Shown piece after piece: positions 9,050-17,481 of a DNA stretch of 30,547 bases. The stretch lies in the IMG/VR virus record IMGVR_UViG_3300025151_000015, positions 1 through 30,547 of that record. One strand, written 5' to 3'. Position 1 is the stretch's first letter. Every line of letters starts with the position of its first letter. This DNA is from a virus. The notes under the pieces are model-generated. The model was not told where the DNA came from. It saw only the letters and a list, made by a program, of their open reading frames with translations, and ran no database searches. The position numbers were made by a program, and so were the translations under genes.

Positions 9050-9214
9050 TTAAGTACGATAAATACTACCAATACCCTGAGCCCTCAGAGACCCATCGCA
9101 GCATTTAATCGAGTATGTATTTTCTTCCCAACATAGACAAGCTCTTCTACCTCCTTTAGGACTAGAGTAGCTAGGTATGTAATTTTTACGTGATACGTTT
9201 CTATTCCAGTTCAT
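9050..9214 (-). CDS. Conserved-looking 54-aa Cys-rich protein
   Basis: This short gene starts one base after the protease stop and ends inside the P4 promoter region. The product begins MNWNRNVSRKNYIPSYSS and has CLC near residue 26-28 and a CC pair at 38-39, followed by DGSLRAQGIG. The two Cys pairs could form a small metal site. I recall similar short proteins with a CC-DGS-AQGIG end next to head genes in Bacteroidota phages, which supports a real gene. The function is unknown; a head-assembly role is suggested by position only. It shares the P3 transcript with the protease. Confidence 0.65.
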   Translation of the reverse strand: MNWNRNVSRKNYIPSYSSPKGGRRACLCWEENTYSIKCCDGSLRAQGIGSIYRT

Positions 9215-9215
9215 A

Positions 9216-10334
9216 TTAATAAGAAGGTATATGGTCTTGGCAAGGCATATACCAAATTTTATTGTCTAGTTCGTGTTCGTGTACGCCTTCACATCCTAAG
9301 TCTTCCGCTATTTTTAAAGCCATATCTTTATTAGAATAAGCAAGCCTATCCATAATTATAGCATAGTCATCGTTTACTGTCATTGTTGATAATTCTATTT
9401 CTCCTAATTCTTTTAGTTTTGATTCACTCCAACGCTTAGCAGCTAGACCACCCCACAAATAGAACGATATTGTCCCACATTTAGAGTTGTCGCTAGGGTC
9501 AAAGTATTCTTCTGCTCTTGATAAATAAGAGTACATTCTTTTTATTGTTTCTTTACTGACAGGACGACCTGCTGCGAGAGTGGCTGCACGAATTTTTCCC
9601 ACGTCAGTAGCACATTTATTATTGACTTTTTTGTTAAGCTCAATACCTTTTTTAGCATTATTCTTAACTCCGCTAGGGTAGTCACTATAAGACTCCATTA
9701 TCATTTTTTTTCCGTTCTTATATCTTTTGTCGTTTCTTATAATACCCTTTACTTGCGATAATAATTCTTCTGCTTCTTCTTCTTCTATTTGCTCAAAGTC
9801 ATTTATCTGCTCTTTAGGTCTCTCCATTTTGTCTGCAAAATATCCTTCTATACTAAAACCTTTTACTTTGCCAGTCTTTACGTACTCATTCCATATGTCT
9901 TCATTATTTACTTTTACCGCACCCATCCAAGTACCTACTGGTAAATCCATATCGTATTTACGACTCTTATCGTGTACTTCGTCTTCTATAATCCACGATT
10001 CTACTAAAGACAATCCTTGTATAGAGTGCTGATGCTCTAAAGTCGAATTATTTTGGTTGCCTTTTTGCAAATAAAGTTGGGAAGCTTTTAAGACCGTGTC
10101 CTTAGAGAAGTATATATAATATTCATCTTCTCCGTTCCTTCTGTAAATAGGTTTGTTAGGTATTAGTAAAGCCCCCAGTAGTATACGCTTCTCGTTATCT
10201 ACTTCAGCTAGTTTTATTTCTTGATTTTTTAGAGCTACAAAGTCTTCTTCTATAGCAGGATTTTCTACTATACTTATCGCTTCAATTCCTGATATTTCCT
10301 GCTCTTCGTCTAAAATTAATTCAACTATTCTCAT
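9216..10334 (-). CDS. Prohead serine protease (XkdF-like) with C-terminal domain
   Basis: The 372-aa product begins MRIVELILDEEQEISGIEAI, the usual start of XkdF-type phage proteases. The putative catalytic His is in LEHQHS (about residue 100) and the Ser in KGFSIEGYF (about residue 162). These enzymes digest scaffold and capsid ends during head maturation. From about residue 210 there is a second domain (YPSGVKNNAKKGIELNKK, CATDVGKIRAATLAAGRP, CGTISFYLWGG) that many phages fuse to portal or protease proteins; its role is not settled. The start is fixed by promoter P3, ending 3 nt upstream. It is followed directly by the 54-aa gene, then scaffold and capsid. Confidence 0.85.
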   Translation of the reverse strand: MRIVELILDEEQEISGIEAISIVENPAIEEDFVALKNQEIKLAEVDNEKRILLGALLIPNKPIYRRNGEDEYYIYFSKDTVLKASQLYLQKGNQNNSTLEHQHSIQGLSLVESWIIEDEVHDKSRKYDMDLPVGTWMGAVKVNNEDIWNEYVKTGKVKGFSIEGYFADKMERPKEQINDFEQIEEEEAEELLSQVKGIIRNDKRYKNGKKMIMESYSDYPSGVKNNAKKGIELNKKVNNKCATDVGKIRAATLAAGRPVSKETIKRMYSYLSRAEEYFDPSDNSKCGTISFYLWGGLAAKRWSESKLKELGEIELSTMTVNDDYAIIMDRLAYSNKDMALKIAEDLGCEGVHEHELDNKIWYMPCQDHIPSY

Positions 10335-10337
10335 ATT

Positions 10338-10365
10338 TATATATCGTATTTTATTTTATGTTTTG
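10338..10365 (-). promoter_or_regulatory. Phage late promoter P3 (upstream of protease)
   Basis: CAAAA (10365-10361), 14 nt, CGATATATA (10346-10338), then AAT and the ATG at 10334, all on the minus strand. It lies in the 34-nt gap after the tape measure stop. Confidence 0.75.
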
Positions 10366-10368
10366 CAT

Positions 10369-12087
10369 TTATCCTATTGCTGCACCTTGTACTATGTTTC
10401 TGTCTAACTCCTGTGCTGTAGAAACATCGCCAGAAACTACAAAAGCTTTTACTGGTTGCTCTTGCTGTCCTGCTATTGCTGTAGCTAATTGATTCGCTCC
10501 TGAAGCACCTACTACGTTAAATGCAGGCGGTGCAGAAGGTGTCGCTGCAGCTCCTCCTGTACTAATTCCTGCAGCTCCTGCAGAAGCAGCCATAGGTTGT
10601 ACTGAGTTTATTTGTTTTACAGTTTTTAAACCTGTAGCTAATACAGTTGCAATATTTGCTATTCTTGCTATAGTAGCTATAGGCTCAGGTAGTACTGATT
10701 TACTAGCTAAGACTTCTGTAACACCTTGATAGGTATTTATAAGAGCCTGACCTGTAGCAAAAGCCTTACCTGCTTTACTTGATTCTCCTAAAAGCCCTGC
10801 TATAGCACCAAAGGTGTTTGATACCATATTTATTTTAGCCTTTTCTACTGCTTCCTTTCTTGCTAATTCTTGTTTGTCTTCTTCTTCTTTTGTCTTATTT
10901 ATTTCGTCTCTTCTTTTTTGGTCTATATCGTCAAATTCTTTTTGCTTTGCTTCTCTTGCTACTCTTTGTGCTTCTTCTAACTCTGCAGTTGCAATATCGT
11001 TTAGTTTTGCTTTTTCTATAAGAGCTGTATAATGCTCATCTATTTTTGTTAATTCTAAAGCTCTTTTATCTGCTTCGCTTACTGCTTCTGCGTCTCTAAT
11101 TTGTTTCTTTAAATCTGCTAAAGCTTTTATTCTAGTTTCTTCTTCTTTTGCTGCGGCATCGTCTGCAGCTTTTTTCTCTGCTTCTATTCTCTTACGCTCA
11201 GTTTCTTCTTCTCTTAACGCTGTAGTCATTTCTGCAGTTAAAGCTTTTTGTTTTTTTAGCCTTGCTGTCTCAAGCTCTGTTAACCTAGCTTTTAATCTTG
11301 CTTCTTCGTCTAGGTCTTCTTTTGTAGATTTACTTAAAGCATTTTCTTGCTGCTTAGTTTCAAATCTAATTCTTGCAGCTTCTATTTCTTGGTTAGTTAT
11401 TTCTTCTTCAATTCTACCTGCTTCTTTAATTGCTGCTATCCTGTCTTGTATAGATACGTTTTCTTTATCTGCAGCTTGCTCTCTTAATTCTGCTACCTTT
11501 CTATTTGCTTCTGCTCTCGCTGTAATTAACGCTCTCTCTTGTTTATCTGCTTTAGCACGCATATCGGCTAGTTCGCCTGCTATTTCTATTTCTTTACGTG
11601 TCTCTTCTCCAAAGTTTTTAATACTATCTATTGCAGCATCTACTGAAGCTTTTGCTTCTTTAAAATTACCGCTAAATACATTTATAATAGCCATACCAAA
11701 GTCTGCTAAAATATCTGTTACGTTTCCTATAACAGTTTGTATCTGTAAGAAAAATTTAGCAAACTTATTTTGACCTTCTTCAGAAGACTTAAAGGCTGTA
11801 GTAACTGCTCCTATAGCCAATACTAAAGCACCAATACCAGAAGCTAAAATAGCAACCCTTAAAGATTTAAAGCTTTTAATTGTACTACCTATACTTGTTC
11901 TAAACTGTTTAAACCTAGACAAAGCACCTCCAGTCATTTTATCTAAGCCTTGATTTACTTCGCCAGTACTCTTCTTAAGCTTTTTATTTTCCTGCTCAAT
12001 CTTAGTATACTCTTTTTTAAACTCGTTTAGGTTATATACGGCTTCTTTGTATTTTAACTCTAAGTCTACTGTTATTTTCTTTGCCAT
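10369..12087 (-). CDS. Tail tape measure protein
   Basis: This 572-aa protein has an N-terminal coiled coil (residues 20-45), a hydrophobic segment near 75-100 (SLRVAILASGIGALVLAIGA), and a very long Lys/Glu/Ala-rich coiled coil from about 165 to 420. A second hydrophobic and Ala/Gly-rich part runs from about 430 to 530. This is the standard build of a tape measure, which sets tail length and is ejected with the DNA. At roughly 1.5 angstrom per residue it would specify a tail of about 85 nm (inference). It follows two tail-tip genes and a 48-aa gene that overlaps its start by 16 nt. The size is small for the family, matching the compact genome. Confidence 0.9.
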   Translation of the reverse strand: MAKKITVDLELKYKEAVYNLNEFKKEYTKIEQENKKLKKSTGEVNQGLDKMTGGALSRFKQFRTSIGSTIKSFKSLRVAILASGIGALVLAIGAVTTAFKSSEEGQNKFAKFFLQIQTVIGNVTDILADFGMAIINVFSGNFKEAKASVDAAIDSIKNFGEETRKEIEIAGELADMRAKADKQERALITARAEANRKVAELREQAADKENVSIQDRIAAIKEAGRIEEEITNQEIEAARIRFETKQQENALSKSTKEDLDEEARLKARLTELETARLKKQKALTAEMTTALREEETERKRIEAEKKAADDAAAKEEETRIKALADLKKQIRDAEAVSEADKRALELTKIDEHYTALIEKAKLNDIATAELEEAQRVAREAKQKEFDDIDQKRRDEINKTKEEEDKQELARKEAVEKAKINMVSNTFGAIAGLLGESSKAGKAFATGQALINTYQGVTEVLASKSVLPEPIATIARIANIATVLATGLKTVKQINSVQPMAASAGAAGISTGGAAATPSAPPAFNVVGASGANQLATAIAGQQEQPVKAFVVSGDVSTAQELDRNIVQGAAIG

Positions 12088-12218
12088 TTTACTTCGTTTT
12101 TAATTTGTTTTATACCTTCTCCAAAATTTTCAGGTAGCTTGTACTTACCTTTAGCGATTCTTATTCGCTCTGTTTCTCCGTCTGCTATCTGTAATAATTC
12201 TAATATGTTTTGTAACAT
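12072..12218 (-). CDS. 48-aa protein coupled to the tape measure gene
   Basis: The short frame starts at an ATG that overlaps the stop of the upstream tail gene as TAATG, and it runs 16 nt into the tape measure gene. The product starts MLQNILELLQIADGETERIR and is charged and probably helical. Tight overlaps on both sides suggest a real, translationally coupled gene. I do not recognise the family. A small tail-assembly factor is possible from its place before the tape measure. The frame fills an otherwise unexplained gap of 130 nt. Confidence 0.6.
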   Translation of the reverse strand: MLQNILELLQIADGETERIRIAKGKYKLPENFGEGIKQIKNEVKWQRK

Positions 12219-14314
12219 TATACTACGTTTAATAATTCTAAGTCAGATTCTCCTGTGCCTAGATTTGTTGTTATACTATTGATTCTATATTCTTGGTTGT
12301 TTATTATAAACTTGTCTGCAAGCGTATACTTTCTTAATATCTTTAACGGCAAAAATGCCTTGAATTTTATGATTCTTCGTTTAGGCACAAATACATCTGT
12401 TATATAAGTCTTATAATAATTTTCAAACAAAGTACCGTCAAAGTCTCCTGAAGGCGTGTACTCGTTTAGCTCTTGATTAAAATGTAAAACGTCATCGTCT
12501 GTACTAGCGTTTAATGACACACTATTACTAGGAATTATATAATCGTCAATCTGTACGTGTGAACCTGAAGAGGCTGTCTCTTGTTCTAAAAAGCTTATTA
12601 CTGTACCGTTAGTTATTTGTATAGGGTAGAATAATAATGCTTCTCCTAAATAAGGGTCATCGTTGTCATCTACAAACCATCCTACCTGTGCGTCTGTATT
12701 ACTGTAATTGTTACCTGCGTCTAGCATACGCTCAAATTTCATATGCTCAAAAGGTGCTTCTACATTATATATACCTCCTGCTATTTCGTCTATTGCACTA
12801 TCTCCTCCTTTATACTCTATAGACCCCCAGTCAAACCCTTGCGTTAATTGAGCGTGCTGTATAGCAAGCTTCGTACCAATACCTTTAAATTTAAAATTAA
12901 TTTCTTTGTAGGGTAATGCTACGTCTACTGTACGCTGTGACATATCTATATATTCGTCTATAGTATAAGTCGTACCAGAAGCATAGAAGTCGTCTAGCGT
13001 TTCTACTTTTATCGTACCATCGTCTTGCTTATATGCAGTTAAATTAAATACCTTAAATAATCCTGTAAGAAAATCTATAACTCTCATTTTAGGCATCTGA
13101 CCTGTACCGCTAAATGTTTTAGTAGCATCTATTGTAAAAGTACTTACTGTAAATTGACCGCTTATAGGTTGCGTTAAATCTGACGCATCAAATTCGACTC
13201 CATTAGTACTAGCGTTACCGCAAGTAAATTCTTCGCTGACAGTTATCTTTAAATTATACGTACCATTAGTTAAATCTGCAGATACCGCAACTGAGTTAGG
13301 TGCTGTACCGCTAAAAGATTCTACTACAGTACCTGCTTTTATTAGAGAGACTGTATAATTACTTGTCTCGTCAGGTGCGTATACAGTAAATGTAGTTATA
13401 AGCTTATTTACGCCTGTCATTCCTGTAACTATAATATCTTCTCCGCTTATTGTTAAATTGTTCCAACCGCTAGTATCTGGTACGCCAAAATCTACTAAGT
13501 GGTCATATGTTTCAGGTGCATTAGGGTCATCTATATTCCCTTTTTTTCTGTGCATCCACAAATAAAGATTATAGTAAGGGTCATTTGTTGTATTAAAAAA
13601 GTTAGTGCTAAATGTTATACCGTATTGCTCTTCTATTGCTTTAATAATTAAATGTACTCTAATTGCATATTTTAGCTCAGCCCAATAAACTCCGTGATGG
13701 TGTCCCGTACCTGACTGATAATATAAGTTACCTCCAGAAGCGTTAGGGTATTCATAGTCTGTAGAGCCGTGAGCTCCTGAGTCATAATATAATCTAGTAG
13801 TATGCGTAATTAAAGGAGCTACTAAAGCATCTGTATAAGTTACGCTGTCTACTGTTTTATCAACACCTGCTTGTAACGCTACTTTTACGCTACTCATTTT
13901 ATAATCGTGTGTAAAGTTATTTAGCCACGTTAGAGCCTCTAATTTGTCTTCTCCTAGTAAATCTTTAAGGTCTACTGTATCTCCAAAGAAAGTAACTCTA
14001 TAAGCATATGGCTTATTGTCTCGCATATCTACGCCTTCAAGCTTTATCTTGCCTTTTTCAAACGGGAAATAGTTTAGCTCTATTGTAGCACTTTTTTTAA
14101 CTCTTGCGTCAAACCCATCGTCTATATTAAAATTATAATAGTGTTCAAATATTTTATTATTGTCTTTAGAAGCAGGCAAAGAAAATGTCTTAGTAAAGTT
14201 TGTAAATACTTTTGCTATGTCTTTAACATTCTGTATTGTCTGCGTTAGACTTACAGATTCGTCTTTAAACATATCCATCCTTTGACCTTCTATATAAAGC
14301 TGTATATTCTGCAT
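12218..14314 (-). CDS. Tail tip/baseplate protein (large)
   Basis: This 698-aa protein begins MQNIQLYIEGQRMDMFKDES, a start I associate with the conserved large tail protein of Bacteroidota phages. The first 130 residues contain FTKTFSLPASKDNNKIFEHY and the later part is beta-rich with many aromatic residues. A domain of about residues 290-400 has an immunoglobulin-like look (repeated Thr/Ser/Val strands). The ATG overlaps the upstream stop as TAATG. It probably forms the distal tail or hub that holds the fibre, but I cannot assign the exact part. Alternative: a receptor-binding baseplate protein. Confidence 0.6.
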   Translation of the reverse strand: MQNIQLYIEGQRMDMFKDESVSLTQTIQNVKDIAKVFTNFTKTFSLPASKDNNKIFEHYYNFNIDDGFDARVKKSATIELNYFPFEKGKIKLEGVDMRDNKPYAYRVTFFGDTVDLKDLLGEDKLEALTWLNNFTHDYKMSSVKVALQAGVDKTVDSVTYTDALVAPLITHTTRLYYDSGAHGSTDYEYPNASGGNLYYQSGTGHHHGVYWAELKYAIRVHLIIKAIEEQYGITFSTNFFNTTNDPYYNLYLWMHRKKGNIDDPNAPETYDHLVDFGVPDTSGWNNLTISGEDIIVTGMTGVNKLITTFTVYAPDETSNYTVSLIKAGTVVESFSGTAPNSVAVSADLTNGTYNLKITVSEEFTCGNASTNGVEFDASDLTQPISGQFTVSTFTIDATKTFSGTGQMPKMRVIDFLTGLFKVFNLTAYKQDDGTIKVETLDDFYASGTTYTIDEYIDMSQRTVDVALPYKEINFKFKGIGTKLAIQHAQLTQGFDWGSIEYKGGDSAIDEIAGGIYNVEAPFEHMKFERMLDAGNNYSNTDAQVGWFVDDNDDPYLGEALLFYPIQITNGTVISFLEQETASSGSHVQIDDYIIPSNSVSLNASTDDDVLHFNQELNEYTPSGDFDGTLFENYYKTYITDVFVPKRRIIKFKAFLPLKILRKYTLADKFIINNQEYRINSITTNLGTGESDLELLNVV

Positions 14315-15675
14315 TATCTTAAATCATTTATTTTATTGAACGCATAACTAAAGTCTATAGTATAGTTTATTAGCTTATCGTTTACAGACGTTTTAAATTG
14401 TAAAGAAGTTGTATTTAATGTTATCGGTTTTACTTGACTACCGTCATAAACCCACACCTGTTCGCTTAACATTAGCTGTCTCATTATCTCATTAAAAGAT
14501 TCGTCTATATATCCTGTATTCATTTGTATTGTCTCTTTACCTGTAACGTGAAATTGTCTTACTTGATGTTTTTCTTTACTATATGTAGGGTCGTTTACAA
14601 AGTCCATTAGATTACGCTTAAAACTATCGCTTTGCGTATTTATACTAATCATTGATTTTTTATGAAACGGTAAAACTTGTAAAGCACCATACTTGTTATA
14701 AAATATAACTTCTAAATAATCATACTTAGGCTCGCATACTTCTTTTAAGGTTATTGTTTTAGTTTGTGTATATCCTGACTTAGTTGTAGATACTGTAATA
14801 GTATCGCCTGTCTGTAATCCTGTTGTAGGCGTTACTCTAATATATACAATCTTGTCTTTAGAGTCTGTTGAGTCGCTTACTGTTATGTCAGATAATACGT
14901 TACCCCAAGTCTCATCATACAAGTCCCAAAACTCATCTGTCAAATTCCAATATACATCTGCACCTCCTCCAGTAGTAAATTCTATTGTACCTTCTGCTTC
15001 TGCAAATACTGGAAATACTATATCTCGACCTTGTTTAAAATAAATAGTAGTATTTGACTGTAATAGTTGAGGCGTAAAGTTGTTTGTATCTGCTATACTA
15101 TAGTCTTCTCCAGTCGTAAAAATATCGTCTTCTACTGTAAGCTGTGTGTCGCTGTCTATAGCTGTAATAGTTGTACTTGTAGTATCTGTATCATTGTTAA
15201 CAGTATCTCCTACACTAACTGTCTTAGTAAATGTTTGACCAGAGTCTATAAGTTTATATGCTCCTACGCCTGTAGTAGTACTATCTACTTTTGTTACTGC
15301 AGGGTTTGTAGAAGTTCTAGGATTAACTCCATCTTCAAAATATCCATACCCATCAAAAGCTAAATAATCTTTGTTTTGTGTTTCGCTTCCTGACGTCTTA
15401 GTTAATGTTATATCTGCTTCTACCCAAACACCGTCTGTAGCAAAAGACCCATACTCTGTAATTAAGTAGTCTCTTATTAATTCTGTTATCTCGTATACTA
15501 CATAATTATTGCTACCTATTATGTCTTTAGATATTGTATAGGTTGCTGTAGAAGGCTTGTCTGTTGTAAACGTGCCTGCATATATAAACAGCTCCATAGA
15601 TGCGGAGCTTAATGTACCTGTAGCAGGTTCTACCTTTATGTAGTACGGACTTCTTGCGTTTATTATTGTACTCAT
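14314..15675 (-). CDS. Tail protein with an inserted beta module
   Basis: The product has 453 aa and starts MSTIINARSPYYIKVEPATG, an N-terminus I recall from conserved tail proteins of flavophages. Residues 1-110 and about 300-453 look like the core. Between them, roughly residues 120-200, lies a Thr/Asp-rich insert with AYKLIDSGQTF and DTQLTVEDDIFTTGEDYSI. I recall this insert pattern from unrelated phage structural proteins, so it may be a mobile domain. A further Thr-rich segment follows around 265-310. The ATG overlaps the upstream stop as ATGA. A role in the tail tip together with the 698-aa protein is likely; no enzyme motif is seen. Confidence 0.6.
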   Translation of the reverse strand: MSTIINARSPYYIKVEPATGTLSSASMELFIYAGTFTTDKPSTATYTISKDIIGSNNYVVYEITELIRDYLITEYGSFATDGVWVEADITLTKTSGSETQNKDYLAFDGYGYFEDGVNPRTSTNPAVTKVDSTTTGVGAYKLIDSGQTFTKTVSVGDTVNNDTDTTSTTITAIDSDTQLTVEDDIFTTGEDYSIADTNNFTPQLLQSNTTIYFKQGRDIVFPVFAEAEGTIEFTTGGGADVYWNLTDEFWDLYDETWGNVLSDITVSDSTDSKDKIVYIRVTPTTGLQTGDTITVSTTKSGYTQTKTITLKEVCEPKYDYLEVIFYNKYGALQVLPFHKKSMISINTQSDSFKRNLMDFVNDPTYSKEKHQVRQFHVTGKETIQMNTGYIDESFNEIMRQLMLSEQVWVYDGSQVKPITLNTTSLQFKTSVNDKLINYTIDFSYAFNKINDLR

Positions 15676-16160
15676 TCTATATTGTTTTCTATGTCTATTA
15701 CAAATCCGCTAGTTATTTCAGGCGGTAAATTATCAAATGCTTTTTCAAAAGGCTTAGTAAAAAACATACTAGGCTTTATACCCTTATTGTAAATGCTTCT
15801 AGCTATAAGAAAGTTTAAGCTTTTTCTAGGTATAAATTTACCCTTCTTGTCTCTAGGTGCTATACCCTTTCTTACTGTCCATTTATCTAAGCTGCTAGAA
15901 GGAGGCATTTTGTTTTTAAAGCTGTAAGGCGTGTTATACTTTTTCTTCTTACCGCTTACCCCTTCGTCTTGATAAGCTCCGTACTCTTCCATAATAAACT
16001 GAATACCGAAGCTGTTGTCTGTTACTGTTAATTCATAATCTATACTATCATATAATCTCTTGCTCGTATTCTTCTTGCCTCTAGTAAGATTTGCTCTTGA
16101 CTGTTTTACGACATACTTGCCAAATTTGTTTAATATTTCTTGCGTCTTCTTAAGCTCCAT
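15672..16160 (-). CDS. Tail completion/neck protein, HK97 gp10-like
   Basis: This basic 162-aa protein has the usual features of gp10-type neck proteins. It has an N-terminal helix (ILNKFGKYVVKQSRANL), a central FIMEEYGAYQDEGVSG segment, and the closing pattern KPSMFFTKPFEKAFDNLP near residue 130-147. Such proteins join the head connector to the tail during assembly. It is coupled to both neighbours (TAATG in front, ATGA behind). The fit to size, charge and order is good, although I cannot align it here. Confidence 0.7.
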   Translation of the reverse strand: MELKKTQEILNKFGKYVVKQSRANLTRGKKNTSKRLYDSIDYELTVTDNSFGIQFIMEEYGAYQDEGVSGKKKKYNTPYSFKNKMPPSSSLDKWTVRKGIAPRDKKGKFIPRKSLNFLIARSIYNKGIKPSMFFTKPFEKAFDNLPPEITSGFVIDIENNIE

Positions 16161-16630
16161 TAACAGCTACTTATATTGTTTTCTATTAGTATATCCATTG
16201 TACAAGCCCATCCTGCTAATTGATTTTCAAACCTTTCATAAAAAGGCTCACAGCTAGGGTCTCCTTCTAATTGGTATCTGTCTCTATACAAAGTACCTTT
16301 TCTTAAAACAAGTATAAGCCTGTTTAGTACAGCTAGCTGAGAGTTTAGTACATCGTGCTCATTATTGTTACCTCTAAATCTGTCTGTAGCATTTTCTTTG
16401 TTTATGTCTACTACATCCATTGACATTATTGTTACGTTAAATACTAATACCTGCTCTTGCGGTGTTACGTTATTTATGACAATATGCGACAAAGGGAATA
16501 TAGTCTGTTTAGTTAAGTCTATGTCCGTTATATCGCCTGTAGTTACTGTATTGACATTTATATCGTCTAGTAACTTGTCTTCTATTGTTTCTAATATTTT
16601 ATAAAAAGCTGTTATACCTCTATTACTCAT
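16160..16630 (-). CDS. Tail terminator-like protein
   Basis: The 156-aa protein starts MSNRGITAFYKILETIEDKL and has an alternating strand/helix build with IFPLSHIVINNV and NQLAGWACTMDILIEN. This resembles the tail-terminator or neck proteins that flavophages place beside the gp10-like gene. Its ATG overlaps the stop of the frameshifted chaperone product (ATGA), and its own stop overlaps the next ATG (TAATG). The call rests on order and general pattern. Confidence 0.55.
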   Translation of the reverse strand: MSNRGITAFYKILETIEDKLLDDINVNTVTTGDITDIDLTKQTIFPLSHIVINNVTPQEQVLVFNVTIMSMDVVDINKENATDRFRGNNNEHDVLNSQLAVLNRLILVLRKGTLYRDRYQLEGDPSCEPFYERFENQLAGWACTMDILIENNISSC

Positions 16631-17363
16631 CTTAATTTAGTTTTTAATTGTTTCGATTCCGCTTCTGCTTTGTCTTTCATAAATGCTAAAAAGTTTAGAC
16701 ATTGGTGCACGTTTAATTTAGTGATATGTTCAAACCTTCTAATATTCCCTTGAGCGAGTGCGTAAATCGATGAATACCAACCCCACTTTGCTCCAAACTG
16801 TCCCGCAGGGCTATAGTCTTGTCCTCCTCCTGCTCCAAATAACTCGTCATAACTTGAGACAAGTCGATTCCTAAACGGTAAAAAAAAAGCATACTACTTA
16901 GTACCGCATCCATTGGCATATTTTTCATTTTCTCTTGGTCTTTAGCCTCATAGTCTTGTATAAGATATTTATGCTTTAGCTTTTGTTTTATAGGTCTGTA
17001 TAGTACAGCCATTGCTAAATGCATATTTTGCCAGTCAGACAAATGAGTATCTAAGTCTATATATTCTCCTAAGCTCATATCGTCTAGGTTCGGTATAAAG
17101 CCATATTCCACACCGTCCATAATAAACCTTTGTACTAGCTTAGGTTTTTGCTCAAACATCTCTCCTAGTATTGCTGTAATTCTATACACGTCTGTAGCCT
17201 TCATTTTAAAAGCATCTTTAAGGTCTAAGCCGCAGAAAACTTCAATCATTTTAGAAGCCAGAAACGTATCGTCACTATTATTCTCTTGTATCTTTAAATA
17301 CTTTTGATACTGGTGCAGCTTGACTTCAGACAGGTCTGTAGGTATCTCTAGTTTAACTCTCAT
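16627..17363 (-). CDS. Tail assembly chaperone, -1 frameshift long form (gpGT-like)
   Basis: After the T9 run at 16880-16888 the -1 frame stays open for 84 more codons and ends at 16627, so the fused product would be about 245 aa. The -1 frame segment reads like a conserved protein: a glycine loop FGAGGGQDYSPAGQFG, then KWGWYSSIYALAQGN, then a helical end with VHQCLNFLAFMKDKAEAE. I recall a KWGWY-Y-LA pattern from the T-part of tail chaperones in Bacteroidota phages. It ends by overlapping the next ATG (ATGA), which fits an expressed frame. The slip itself is inferred from the slippery T run, the open -1 frame and the known lambda gpG/gpGT mechanism. Confidence 0.75.
16713..17363 (-). CDS. 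Tail assembly chaperone, short form (gpG-like)
   Basis: This is a 216-aa helical protein. I choose the ATG at 17363 (MRVKLEIPTDLSEVKLHQYQ) because late promoter P2 ends 3 nt before it; the open frame further upstream crosses a terminator and is not credible. Residue 158-163 is coded by CTT followed by seven more T in a T9 run (16888-16880), where a -1 slip leads to the long form. The short form ends at 16713. Chaperones of this type bind the tape measure and guide tail polymerisation, and they are usually not part of the finished virion. It heads the tail transcription unit. Confidence 0.8.
   Translation of the reverse strand: MRVKLEIPTDLSEVKLHQYQKYLKIQENNSDDTFLASKMIEVFCGLDLKDAFKMKATDVYRITAILGEMFEQKPKLVQRFIMDGVEYGFIPNLDDMSLGEYIDLDTHLSDWQNMHLAMAVLYRPIKQKLKHKYLIQDYEAKDQEKMKNMPMDAVLSSMLFFYRLGIDLSQVMTSYLEQEEDKTIALRDSLEQSGVGIHRFTHSLKGILEGLNISLN
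16880..16888 (-). other. Programmed -1 frameshift site (T9 slippery run)
   Basis: On the minus strand the zero frame reads CTT TTT TTT TAC. A slip of one base back gives TTT TTA CCG and opens the gpT-like frame. T-TTT-TTT fits the X-XXY-YYZ rule. A stem-loop just downstream was not examined in detail. Confidence 0.7.
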
Positions 17364-17366
17364 ATA

Positions 17367-17393
17367 TATATATCGAAAATTAAAAGCGATTTT
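17367..17393 (-). promoter_or_regulatory. Phage late promoter P2 (upstream of tail chaperone)
   Basis: AAAA (17393-17390), 14 nt, CGATATATA (17375-17367), three bases and the ATG at 17363, on the minus strand. Here T replaces C before AAAA. A terminator lies 13 nt further upstream. Confidence 0.75.
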
Positions 17394-17405
17394 AGAACAA
17401 GGCAT

Positions 17406-17433
17406 AAAAAAAGGCGACCATTTCTGACCGCCT
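17406..17433 (-). terminator. Terminator of the small-gene operon
   Basis: Minus strand AGGCGGTC, loop AGAAAT, GGTCGCCT (8 bp with two G-U pairs), then seven T. It separates the host-promoter operon (18312-17482) from late promoter P2. Confidence 0.8.
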
Positions 17434-17481
17434 ATCACTCAATTAGTTTTTGTATAAAAACAATAAACTTAAAAAAACCAA

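Noticed and set aside
16713-17438. Upstream start of the tail chaperone at 17438
   Set aside because: It would translate through a terminator and the P2 promoter; the ATG at 17363 fits the promoter spacing.
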